From positions 5,607 through 28,758 of the forward strand of contig JAABOA010000047.1 in assembly GCA_015680635.1 (NCBI GenBank): 23,152 bases of DNA. The letters run 5' to 3'. Position numbers and translations under genes: made by a program. Shown here one piece after another: positions 8,732-19,400 of the stretch. Source of the stretch: Lunasporangiospora selenospora. Taxonomy: Eukaryota > Mortierellomycota > Mortierellomycetes > Mortierellales > Mortierellaceae. Numbering within the stretch: position 1 is the stretch's first letter; each line of letters starts with the position of its first letter. The notes under the pieces were generated by a model. It did no database searches. It worked only from the letters and a program-made list of their open reading frames with translations, and was not told the origin of the DNA.

Positions 8732-10986
8732 TCAAGGTATAGGCTGGATATCATAAAATAAGCAGCCATTAGTACTTGGCCCCTCCCATTCTCGGTTGCC
8801 GGACGTCGTAATCATGTATTTACAAGTCGGATCAATATCTTGAGTCATTATCCAGGACGACAAATAAAGAGAGAAGAGTGAGAAAAGAGCGAGATACACC
8901 AAATTGAGCGGGATCAGCCTGGACGAATAAAAGAAAAGCAGACTTACGAACGTGAGATATCAGACCACCATGGTGTCCTGCAATGATCTGGAACGGCCTC
9001 AGGGATGATTTTGAGTCCAGCTCAGTGACGTTCCAGAGGCGGATGTTATCTTGCGAGGCACTGATAGAGAGAGAGAGAAAGAAAGAAAAAGAAAAAGGAA
9101 GAGAGTGTGTGTCCATCAAGGTGATCAGGATAAAATAAAAGCGTTAGCCTTGGTGTTGAAGAAACAGCGTATACACTAGGTTCTGAGAGCGCAACTTCTT
9201 TCAGGAGGTTGGTATCCTACCAGATTAAATGCTTATTATTGGGCATGCTCTTTACAAATGAGACTGGGCCCGAGTTTGCTGGCATCCTGATTGACTGGGT
9301 CATCTTGCCTTCCTGGAAATTCCACTCGTCAACTTGGACATGCGTAGAAAACACAAGTGAAACATCACCAAGTCAATACTGGAGCCGACGATTTGTCAAC
9401 AAGTCAAGAGTATAATACAATGACATGACATTTCACAATACCTGTCCCGTTTCTTCTTCCGATATAGATGCGTTCGCCATCTGCACTCCAACAGGCGGAT
9501 AGACACCAAGGTGGTACCTTTTCAGGAGGCTGTAGTTTCCTAGGAATTTTGGTCGGGTCTCTACGATCCCATAGGAACACCGTACCGTCTATACTAGTAG
9601 ACATCAAAACGGCATCATTGGAAACGTTGGATGATGGGCTAGATAGATCCGTGTTCGGAGAAGGTACTCCCATTGGCTGGAATGAAAGCGACGAGATTTG
9701 AGATCCGTGACCTGTATATGTTCTGACAATCGCGCCATTGTTGAGGTCCCATTGCTATCGGCGTATTCGACTCTGGTTAGTCAGAAAATTACGTATTGCT
9801 TTGTGTGAGGTAGTGATTCATCAAGTTGCAAAAAGGCAAAAATCCCATACCACGACGCCATGGTCCCATGAGCCGCTAATAAAACCCTGTTGGTCCGGTG
9901 TCAGTTTAAGTGAAGCAACAGGTCCAGTGTGATGGCGAAAGACATGATGGCACGTTCCTTCCTCGTGGCGTGGGGTCCAGAGATTAATTGATCCGCTCTC
10001 TAGCCCCGAAATCGCAAACACAGCCTCTGAATGGCAATCCAAGCTGTACACGGCTGACATTTTTGACTCGGGTTCGAATGGTGACATGGCCCTGAGTACA
10101 GGCTGAGCAGATGATGAACTTCCGGTGTCTTCTGTTTTGACCATGCTAGTATCAATGTCCATGCTAGAAGGACCAGCTCCAGAGGCGGGTGTCCCAGGCT
10201 GGGCAATAGGCAATCCATCCTCCCCAAGTGTTTGCTGGGCCTTGTTTGACTGCTCCTCATTCTCCCAATAGGAAGCCAGGATACCAGCCTATACTTTGCA
10301 TGGTTAAAATCCGCTCTCAAAGACTATAAACTTGAGCATCTCTGAAGTTACTTATGGGAGCAACTGTGGCCTACCTTGGTCACTGAATCGACCTGGCCAT
10401 GTCTCTGACCCTGAGTTAGCATTGTTTTCCCATTCATAGACGCGAAAAAGTCGTATTTACGAATGTATCCGTCTTCAGATCCTGTGAAAATCCAGCGCAT
10501 ACACTGTGTTGCAGCCATACAATAAATGTTGCAAGGGTGAACCGCCAGTGTCTAATGATAACGTTGAAGAAAAATGTTGAGTATCCAGCAATTATTTTGC
10601 CACCAACATTCAAAACCCCCCCCCCCCGAGTCTCAATGGCCTTACAGAAGGAATAATGTCGAAGGTCCTGCAATCGAGCACATTGGGCTGAAGCATCAAA
10701 GGTGCGCGTGTTCTAGCTTCCGGTTGAGTTCCTTCTGATGATGGCAAGGCTGTTGAGCTACTGGCCGTGGCTGCTGCTCCTGCTGCTTCAGTGAGGGCAA
10801 TAATGGAGAGGATGGACGATTAGTCGTAAGGGGGAGTTTTCCGAGGTGATAGTACAAGTGGGTGCCTGAATCGACGACAAGGCTGTGGAATATACCATCC
10901 TCATTGTCCCCTCTTTCGGAGCCTTCTTCCGTTTTGCTGTCATCATTCTGAGTGAATTCGTCGTCGCTCTCGTGATCCGAGTCCAT
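8732..10986 (-). CDS. SPT8: SAGA complex WD40 subunit Spt8
   Basis: Spt8 is the WD-repeat subunit of SAGA that contacts TBP and governs its delivery to promoters. Eight exons: 10986-10896, 10785-10646, 10551-10375, 10288-9851, 9754-9442, 9332-9221, 9060-8948 and 8838-8732; all phases agree and give 496 aa (yeast about 600). The N-terminus is acidic (MDSDHESDDEF). Family landmarks in order: CRTFDIIPS, then HPCNIYCMAATQCMRWIFTG with SEDGYIRKYDFF, then LTQGQRHGQVDSVTKAGILA followed by SYWENEE, a Ser/Asp spacer, WD blades (GSINLWTPR, GSWDHGVVQWDLNNG, TVFLWDRRD), VDEWNFQEGK, ASQDNIRLWNVTE and the C-terminal TTSGNREWEG. The first intron has a CGACTAAT branch region, and its acceptor is ambiguous among tandem AGs (AAGCAGCAG). 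Convergent with the small basic gene, divergent from MTQ1. Confidence 0.94.
9066..9105. repeat. Polypurine (GA/GAAA) microsatellite in SPT8 intron 6
   Basis: A 40-bp GA/GAAA tract on the plus strand becomes a CT-rich polypyrimidine tract in the SPT8 transcript, directly before the exon 7 acceptor. It probably serves as that acceptor's pyrimidine tract. Confidence 0.7.
10616..10627. repeat. C12 run (G12 in the SPT8 transcript) in intron 2
   Basis: A perfect 12-base C run on the plus strand lies in SPT8 intron 2, so the pre-mRNA carries G12 about 18 nt after the donor GTAAGG. Confidence 0.85.
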
Positions 10987-11139
10987 GGTTGTCTGATCGG
11001 AATAATAGAATGGGATGGAGAGAAAAGGGAGGGGATATAAAAAAGCACATTCCTTTTCACTTTTTTTTTTTTTTTCTTTTTCTTTTTGTCAAACAGTCAT
11101 AAACTTTGATGGTCGTTAATCGATCTTCTTTTGTTTAAA
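10987..11139. promoter_or_regulatory. Compact bidirectional promoter SPT8 / MTQ1
   Basis: Only 153 bp separate the start codons of SPT8 (minus) and MTQ1 (plus). The interval contains T15 at 11061-11075 followed by further T-rich sequence, the kind of poly(dA:dT) tract that excludes nucleosomes at fungal promoters. No TATA box is clear, apart from a weak GGATATAAAAAAG at about 11033. Confidence 0.55.
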
Positions 11140-12594
11140 ATGCGACGCACCGCCGAACTCATTAAGGCATGGACCGAAGCCTTAGTACCTGTCTGTAATC
11201 ATAGCCAGAGCCATGCAGCCCAGGAACTCAAATGGCTTCTGCAACACGCTAAACTAGAAGCTAGAAAGTCAATTGCTGCCGCGCCATCCGAAACGAGTTT
11301 TCCCACGACACGAAGGCCAACTACTCAGCAATCGAGCACGACAGGCTCGAGCGAACTTTCTGAAAAAGAGGTGACCCTTTTGCAGAGTTATGTCGATCAA
11401 CGCGTGAAATTTCGGAAACCACTCCAGTATATTCTAGGTAGAGTCCAAGTTAATTCTTCTCTCTCTTGACTATCTGGCCCTTGCGTCTTTTAAACACAGA
11501 GCGGTCTAGCCAAAAACATGCTGATGCTTTGACTAATATCTAATACGATTAGGAACCCAGCCGTTCATGGAGCTTGAGATCTTGACGCGACCACCAACAC
11601 TGATTCCAAGGTAAGAATTCTACTTTTTAGCTGTCTTTTATTACACTACTTTTGCATTTGACTGTTAACCCGTCATATGTTTATTAGATGGGAGACTGAG
11701 GAATGGACTGCAAGGTTAGCTTCGATCCTCAAGAACCACCCATCGCTTTCTCAAATCAAGCATTCAACACCCTCTCAGTCACGCTTTAACATCCTCGATC
11801 TCTGTACAGGGTCTGGCTGTATATCCCTGGGACTGGCTTCGGCACTTCCACCTCATTCCTGCAACATTCTTGGTGTGGATGTGGATGAACGAGCGGTTAA
11901 GCTGGCAACAGAGAGCAGAGATAAAAACTTGGAGTTGCTGCAACAGAACAGTGCCCAGTTTGCTCATCTCGATCTTTGGGCTGCCAACACGAACGAGTCT
12001 CTCCTACAAATGCTCAATCGTGCTGCTTCTGGACAACAAAAAATGGATGAATCCGGACCAAATCTCCTGTCACAGCGTTTTGACTTGGTAGTGTCCAATC
12101 CACCATATATTGCGCGGTCCGAATATGGAACCCTAGAACCTGAGGTAGCCCAATGGGAGGACACAAAGGCACTTTTGGCTGAGGAGGAAGGACTCGTCTT
12201 TTACCCACGGATCGCCAATATTGCCATGGAAATTCTCACGAGAAACAAAGGCTCCTCAAGCACGTTGTCGTCTTCAGACTCTTCCTTGAATGCCTCAGAG
12301 TCATCACCCACCTCACCAACACCGCAGCCATCGGAATTAGAGTGGATATCAGCAAGGATTTCTGCGGACGACAGTGATCATGAGAGCGATCAAGCAGCCA
12401 GTGGATCATCTGCCCGAAATTGGAGGAATGGTCCTGTTCTTGATCGCGTCAGGATACCAGAGCTGGTTCTCGAGATTGGTGGAGATCACCAAGTGGATTT
12501 CGTCAGCTCAGCTGTCACCCAAGCAGGGTTTTCGAGGATAGAAGTATGGAAGGATTTGGCAGATCGAGCCCGTTGTGTTGTGGGTTCTCGTTGA
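11140..12594 (+). CDS. MTQ1: Mitochondrial peptide release factor N5-glutamine methyltransferase
   Basis: HemK/PrmC-family enzyme that transfers methyl from S-adenosylmethionine to the GGQ glutamine of the mitochondrial release factor. Exons: 11140-11437, 11553-11610 and 11688-12594 (420 aa, introns 115 and 77 nt). The N-terminal helical region ends in PLQYILGTQPFMELEI, the family's substrate-contact segment. LIPRWETEEW spans the second junction. SAM motif I is DLCTGSGCISLGL (about 156-168), motif II has GVDVDERAV, and the catalytic NPPY is at about 256-259 in VVSNPPYIARSEY. LEPEVAQWEDTKALL and the C-terminal VLEIGGDHQ fit the family. A Ser/Thr/Pro-rich insertion of about 50 residues (from about 318) sits late in the catalytic domain and is unusual. 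The first ATG is used; the N-terminus is basic but not a strong presequence. Confidence 0.92.
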
Positions 12595-12721
12595 TAAAAA
12601 AGTAGGGGACTGGCGTCCATGTCAATTTTGTGCCACCTAAAAATTTCCAAAAAGGATCTCTAGCAGTCTCACCCTCTTTTTCAGTTCAATGCATGGTGCT
12701 GAATCTCGATCTTGTTAAACA

Positions 12722-14609
12722 ATGGTGAACATGCAGGACATCAGGATCATTAGTAACAGAGCGTCCCGGGGGCTACGTCCCTTGTACGCACCAGTCCTAG
12801 CAACACGTGCCTTTCCCATTTTCCGCGCTTCTCATTCAGGATCTGAAGACCATAGTCGTCAAGTCGATGGGTGGGAAAGAACAGTTGACGGTCTACCTGA
12901 CTATACAGCAGAGCCCCAAGGTCGTGTCAAGGGCGTAGAATGGAAGTTGCGTGCGAAGGTAAAACTACCTTTGTTCACTAAAGCCAGTCATACCTTTCGC
13001 TTTTTCAAAACACTGACCTCTTTGATCCATCTAAATTCCTCTTTCTTTCTTTAGGGCAGAAGCTTTGTTGATTTTTGCAGAATCAAGGTTGCGGGCGGAC
13101 AAGGAGGCGATGGGTGTGTATCCTTTCACCGCGAAAAGTTTGTCGCATTTGGTCAGCCCAATGGAGGCAATGGTGGTCGAGGAGGCAATGTGTTCTTTGA
13201 GGTCTCTTCAAACGAGACATCGCTTCAGCATATTCCACACACTGCTGCTGCCGTTCGAGGCGTTCATGGAAAGGGCAGTCTAATGCACGGTCACGCTGGA
13301 AAGGACCTTGTGATAAAGGTCCCGGTTGGTACCATTATCCGTGAAGTTCCTTCTCCAGAGAGGGAAAAAGACGTTGACGACGAGAATGCGGAGTATGCAA
13401 ACGCTTTACAGCTCGGAGAACTGGAAGCCAAAGACAAGGAAATGTCGAAGCGCTGGGTGCTTTACCCAAGACTAGTCAATTCTTTCACAGCACTTCCAGA
13501 AGGAAGCGTCAACTATTTCGAAGAGGCCCAAGCATGGCTTGCTGAAGAGGACAGGATTGTAGAGGCTAGACGAGTGGCTCTAGGCGCTAAACCACTTCTT
13601 CTGGATATTAATGAGCGCACAACAGCTCCTTGTGGCTCGTGGAGGCGGTGGAGGCTACGGAAATCCGCATTTCTTGACAACAAACAACCGAGCCCCCAAG
13701 TATGCCACTCGAGGCCGTGAGGGGCAAACGCGTTGGCTGACACTAGAGTTGAAGACGATCGCCGATGCGGGTCTCGTTGGTGTTCCTAATGCTGGCAAGT
13801 CTACCTTTCTGCAGGCAGTTTCTAACGCCCATCCAGAGATAGCCCCTTATCCATTTACGACTCTGAACCCTTTTATTGGCACCGTCGATTACGGAGATTC
13901 GTATCAGCTTAAAGTGGCCGATATCCCAGGACTAATCCGAGGAGCACAGAGGAATGTTGGGCTTGGCCACTCTTTCTTGAGGCACGTCGAGAGGAGCAAA
14001 GTGCTTGTTTATGTAATTGACATTGCGGCTGAATTTAATTTCAGGAGTAGACTCAGTGATCTTGTAAACCCGATACAAGAGGAGCATTTCTCATCGGAGC
14101 ATCTCTCGTCAGAGCAAAGCCAGACCGAGAACGGACAAACTGCAGCCTTGGATGAAGCGAGCGACCTTTCTAGTGAATCGGCCGAGGATATCTGTCAGCC
14201 ATTCGAAGACTGGAAGACTCTTTTGGATGAACTCGAGGCTTACCAACCAGGATTGACTCGACGACCTTCCATGATTGTAGCCAATAAGGCGGATGTCACA
14301 GAAGTAGCTCCCAAAAACTTTACCATCTTTCAAAAGCTTGTCCAAGAAGAATGGGCCAGGCGACAAACCAAACTACCAGAAGATGCTGACCGTTACGAGA
14401 TCAAGGTGGTTCCTGTCTCGGCAAAGTACAAGAAAAACATTGTAAAGGCCACGTCGATTCTGCGTGAGATTGTAGAGGCAGAGAAAACAAAAGAAGCACT
14501 GGCCATGCAACGGAAACAGGAGCGTGAGCAAACCAAAGCAGAAGATTCTGCTCTCAAGCCAATCCGTCGCAATGTTCTGAACCATAATCACTCTTCAAAA
14601 GATGAATAA
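12722..14609 (+). CDS. MTG2: Mitochondrial Obg-family GTPase (large mitoribosomal subunit assembly)
   Basis: Obg/CgtA-type GTPase for mitochondrial large-subunit maturation. Exons: 12722-12958, 13055-13558 and a final block to 14609. The N-terminus (MVNMQDIRIISNRASRGLR) is Arg-rich and poor in acids, like a presequence. The glycine-rich Obg fold begins at exon 2 (VAGGQGGDGCVSFHREK, GGNGGRGGNVFFEV, AGKDLVIKVPVGT) and ends with GGGGGYGNPHF. G-domain motifs: G1 GVPNAGKST (about 299-307), G2 FTTLNPFIG, G3 DIPGL (about 346), G4 NKAD (about 467) and G5 SAKYKKN. An acidic Ser/Glu insertion lies between G3 and G4. The frame changes between 13558 and 13626. A 67-nt intron (13559-13625, GTAGAG...CAACAG) restores it and gives 574 aa; a single-base indel is the alternative. 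It follows MTQ1 by 127 bp on the same strand. Confidence 0.9.
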
Positions 14610-14610
14610 A
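14605..14610 (+). terminator. AATAAA overlapping the MTG2 stop codon
   Basis: The TAA stop (14607-14609) lies inside AATAAA. Used as the poly(A) signal, it would give an extremely short 3' UTR. The 285 bp to the convergent CCCH gene show no other feature. Confidence 0.35.
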
Positions 14611-14894
14611 GCATTATTTATGTTCCCTTCATTATCCACCATGCATTGAATCAATTTGGTCTACAAGGGAAAAAATAACCCTCCGTGTAGAATTTTGGAA
14701 AGATGGTTTAATTGGTATGTACATGTGGCGCGTATTAATGTCGGTTTACTGGGACCTGGGTCTGCGACCAGCAAAAGGGTTGCCGAGGGAACTCGTCAAG
14801 CGACTTTGTAGTTGTTTGTGCAGTTTGGCTTAAAGGGAAAAATGAAGCGGAAGAAACAAGATAGCAAAGAGCGAAACCCCACCTAGCTTGCCTA

Positions 14895-16231
14895 CTATGT
14901 AGAGTTCGGTTCTATTATCACGACTTTATCGTTGATCGTCTTATAATCACCCTGGGATTCAAAGCGTCTGATCCTAGGCCCCACGCCTCTAGTACCATCT
15001 GGTTTCGTATCTGCAGCAGCAGCGACCATTAAATCCCATAGATGTGATGTGAATCGTCGAGCGTTGACAGAAGTGAATCCCCATGTGATAAGGAGCTTTT
15101 CGCAGTCCGTGGCCGACATTCCTTTGTACTGCAACCAGGTACTAAGTGTAAGTGCATAGACAGGGAGATGTCTGTGACGAGTGCTAATCCTCAAGGCCTA
15201 TTCTCAACATATTCAAGGCAAATCGGGCACAATTAGACCTGAATGCTGAGAATTATGTAAACACTACCGTTCTGTAAATTTCTAGGAAGCGAAAAAATGG
15301 AGGCAGGGCTCTTACCCCCTGAAGCATTAGCGCTATGTATGGCGCGAGTCTCTGCCAATCGATGCGATCCCGCGCAATCTTTAGGGAATAAGATGCAGGT
15401 CGATTCCCTTTTAGATTCACTTCAATCTCATGGTGACACTTCAAATGATGCTTTTGCATGTATGAAACTCTGGCTTTGGCTCGGATCCGTTTCGACTCTG
15501 CTGGAACCGACAAGACCTTGGACTTGGGATTAATGCTCGCTTTATAGATCTTGTACCATGATTCAATAAGTGCATCATCTGGGGTGGCATCGTTACTGTG
15601 TTGTTTGGTGTTCAGATTGTGTGTTTCGGTCGTTGACTGAAGCATGGGTAACGAGCTCTCAGAGATGGTGGTTTTGAAAAGATTAGAAAGCGCAAATGTC
15701 TTCTTTCCAACTGGATCATATTTGAGTAGAGTAGCAGTAGCAGCAGGTGTGGCGGTGATACTTCCCATGCCATACCCAGAGTCTATCAATGCTTTGTACA
15801 ACTCTGCCCTTGCGCTGAGTACTGGCATGAGGAGGTCAGCATCAGCTAGGGAAAGAATGGGCGAAGTACTAACAGCGGTGTGTGGTAAGGGGTTTGAAGT
15901 GGACGGTTTGGTAGGCTTGACAGAGGCTGATGAGTTGATTGGAAAAGAAATTTTGGGTCCTGCCCTTGTAGCTGACGAAGGCTCTTCAGTCAGTGTTACT
16001 TTCTCCATAACCGTCTCTAAAGAGTCCAAACCAAGAGGACATGGTCAGTCGAGTTCTTGACAAATGTCAGAGACAGAGAAAAAAAAGACACCTACTTTTT
16101 TTCTCCTGCGGTTGATGACTCCTATTGCATTTAGCGCCATAACGACATTTCCCATACTTGAGAAAGAGTAGACAAATCTCATTTCCCTGAGCATCTTTTG
16201 GAGCCTGGATCGGCTTTTTGACGTGATCCAT
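14895..16231 (-). CDS. CCCH zinc-finger protein of unknown family
   Basis: Three exons, 16231-16096, 16016-15316 and 15128-14895, join in phase to give 356 aa (introns 79 and 187 nt). Exon 1 encodes one CCCH finger near residues 24-42: C-x8-C-x5-C-x3-H in ICLLFLKYGKCRYGAKCNRS followed by His, typical of RNA-binding fingers. The middle is Ser/Thr/Pro-rich, then mixed helical with LSLADADLLMPVLSARAELY. A basic segment (KSKVLSVPAESKRIRAKARV) precedes a Cys/His pair (HHLKCHHE). The C-terminus holds a conserved-looking helical block (SATDCEKLLITWGFTSVNA, FTSHLWDLM). I cannot name the family beyond the CCCH finger; an RNA-related role is inference from that finger alone. It is divergent from the Treslin gene and shares its 170-bp promoter. 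Confidence 0.68.
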
Positions 16232-16401
16232 TTTAATGTCCTAGCTAGGATGGGATCTCAGACAAGAAATTTGAAGTGCATCATGTGGCATTCTCCTATC
16301 GAAATATCTCAAGGGCATCGGCAGGGCAGTCACCTCTATTTTTTTGAAGTATTTCTCGGCGAAACGAGTCTCTTTCGCGTTTCCATTACTGCGTGCCTCT
16401 A
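16232..16401. promoter_or_regulatory. Compact bidirectional promoter CCCH protein / Treslin-like
   Basis: 170 bp between divergent start codons. No TATA box, long homopolymer or clear MluI-box (ACGCGT) is visible. The ACGCG core typical of G1/S genes is absent, but a near match, CTCGGCGAAACGAG, occurs at about 16356. Confidence 0.4.
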
Positions 16402-19400
16402 ATGTCAATGTCCCTGGATTCAGCTTCAAAACCAAATGGAAGGTCGCCATTGAATGTCGTTTTTATAATCGACACTCATCAATCCACAGGGCTAAATGAT
16501 GCCTTGACAAAGTTGGCGGTAATGAACCTAAGGAGGACTCTTCTCAGAGTACTCCTGTATTACCAGTGTAACGTCGATAACCGCCTTCAGTGGACCTACC
16601 AACTGTACGACTCGAGGGCAGCCCAAAGCATTGGACTTGTTCCGAACAGAACCCTGCGAAGCTTGGATCGAAGCACCATTGAGAGCTGCATCGAGGATTA
16701 TCGTCAAACAATCACATCTGCTTCCGCAACGAACGATCCACTACCCTCGCCCACGATATCTTTGGGAGGACCAGGGGCCAGCTCACCATGTTCCAATCTA
16801 AGGAAGCAGCTGGTACATTCATTGACCGATTTTGGACTAGAAATAACGTCATATCAATCGCCAATGAAGCCAACAAACTCAACTATAATGAGATCACAAT
16901 CACTCCAAAAGCATTTCCCGCCAGTCCCTATCCGAAGTTATATGTACATACTCTCTCCATTACCAAAAACTTGGTTGGATACAATGTTCTTCTTGGATGG
17001 CAAAAGAATGTCTCAGAGTAGACCTACTGCTGCAGGGTCTCGGATTCATGACATTCTCTTTGTTCTCCAGAGGGTGAAAGATTTATTTTTTGATCAGGGC
17101 CTTTGGGATCGATTTGTGGACCAAGGTGTTAGCCTCAACTGGATCGATACGATGGCGGACAAAACTCCTCGGGAATATCACATCAAGGTATTGGATATCT
17201 GAGTTTGGGAATGACCAAGTACACATGATCCAATGGTCCGGGTGTCATACTGATCAGAGAGGGGTTATCGTTTTTCTGTGCTGTATCTATTTGACAACAA
17301 TTAGGACAAGACAAAGATATCGACAACATCGCTTACACGGTCTACTTATGAGCTTATTATGAAAGCTTTTGGTGGGCACATTATACCCCAACATGTCCTT
17401 TGCGAGACATCCATCGCCAAGGAAGACCTTTCTCTCGCAGCATTATTTCAAGAATACCGGACCCTTCACATCAACCCTGGGTTGGGTGTTAAAATGTCCA
17501 AGCCCAGTTGGCAAATTCTACCGTCCGCTCAGAGCAGTCTGTTGACTACTGAGGTCCCGCCGTTTAATCCTGTTTGGTCAGGAAATCTTGTGTGTGCGAG
17601 AACCAGTCAATGTATGTTAACCAAACTGAAACCGTCTTTTGTTTGGGGTCACTCGATGATTGTTTTCATTCATGTTACTAACAGAGAGTCGTCCCTTTAG
17701 CTCTATGCAGCATTGCTATTGCCGAAGGAAAGCAACCATTCTCAACCACCTCGGGCGAATCAAATCACCTCTCAGGAACTCTAATGGCTGTCCGAGTGGT
17801 CAAGCGGATCTCGAGAGATTCAATTGGATCAAATCTCCCTACACTCCAGTCTTCTTCCAATATGATATGTTTTCCTCAGGGAGAAAAGGGCGGGTCTTGT
17901 GAGCATGCAGAATATTTGTTTCGATCGCTCCACAGTAAGAAGGACGTCCTGATACTTGAAATGAATTTCATGACTCCAGAGACATCTCTATCAATAACAG
18001 ATGGATCAAGGGACGCTTTGTCTGGAGAGACGGAAGATGCACACTACACTTGCCAGGCAATTCTTTTTCCCATTACCCATGGGGGTGGCATAATTCAACC
18101 GTTCCAGAGACTCTGTCCGATCAAACAGAGATCTAAAAGTGTAAATACCAGTAGACAGTTTACTCCGCCAATGCTGGAGAACGCTATAGGAAAGCTTGCC
18201 GTGTACATGGAACAAACTAACGTGAGTGCCAAGCAGAGTTCGACTTGCCGGTTATTGGATCTACCATCGGTTTTGAGAAGCGTATTTGAAGATGCCAAAG
18301 CCCAACAGCCTACAGCATGTCCAAGGTAACAACAGCGCTAGACAATGTACCCTGGCTTCATTTTTACATTCAAGTGGGAGCTTTTTACTTAACACCTTTT
18401 CCCACTTTTGTGCAAAATTTAGTCCGCTTAGTTCAAAACCCGCTCCCGGACAAGCTGTTGGTCCGGAAGAACGACCTTCTGTTGAACATGTGCCGACCAA
18501 GTCTGTGGACTCGCTTTGTCTTGGCCTGAGAAAAGCGTATATCGAACACCTGTACCAAGATGATGTAAGTGTCTTTTTGTGGCGTGTTTTCGTAATAAAA
18601 ATGTATGAGCAATATCTGACAGGATTCTCTGTTGTCTTTTGGTTCACTAGTATTCGGTGGGCGATTATGTAAAGAAGTTGAATGCAGCCAGCAAAGAAAT
18701 GACGGCTCTAGCAGCGGCACAATCCATTCCTCTCAAGGAAGCTCAGGTAATATTCGGGTCCATCGAGCACCATCGGCACTCCACAAGATTTACAAACACA
18801 GTGTCTAATATTAGAAATGATATCTTGGTAATATGCGATTGTCCAGCAAAAACTGGCCGCATTCATCATCGAGTTTTTACGTATCTGGCCATCCAAGATG
18901 ACTTCCAAGTACCGACAACTGGGTCGCGAGCTCAATATCGGGAGATCGACCGACTCAAAGTCCCAAGATCACTATGTTATTTTGGATGACGAACGACCAG
19001 AGCTGGATAAATGGAAAGTCTATGCTTTGAAGAGGCTAAAGGACACTGAAGTACGGATGTACCTTCGGAAACTGAAAACTAAAGAGTAAGCGCGGTTCAG
19101 GTGACAAGACTGAAAATGGTATGCACGCCATTGGCGTGATAAAGCACAACTAATTCGTTTGAAATACCCTTTTGTGTGTGGCCATCCTACTTTGATAGCG
19201 CTCAGATTCAAATTGTCCAAAACTTGCATATACTACTTTTGATTGACAAGTACGACTTGGAGGAAAACAAGCCATTCAAAAAGGATCCAGGAGCGCTCAA
19301 AACCATTGTTCACTTTATGGACGAGTTGTGTATTGCATCCAGTATTGAGGACCGGCCGACAGTCGGACTGACCAGTCCTCAGACGCCTCGGAGTAAAGAC

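Noticed and set aside
10065-10085. GGTTCGAAT resembling a tRNA T-loop
   Set aside because: It lies inside an SPT8 coding exon and there is no acceptor stem, D-arm or anticodon arm around it.
15644-16060. 138-codon plus-strand frame
   Set aside because: Shadow of exon 2 of the minus-strand CCCH gene.
17683-17690. CAG/GAG acceptors directly after TACTAAC for Treslin exon 3
   Set aside because: Two give an immediate TAG stop and all lie within about 8 nt of the branch adenosine. TTTAG at 17700 is correctly placed and in frame.
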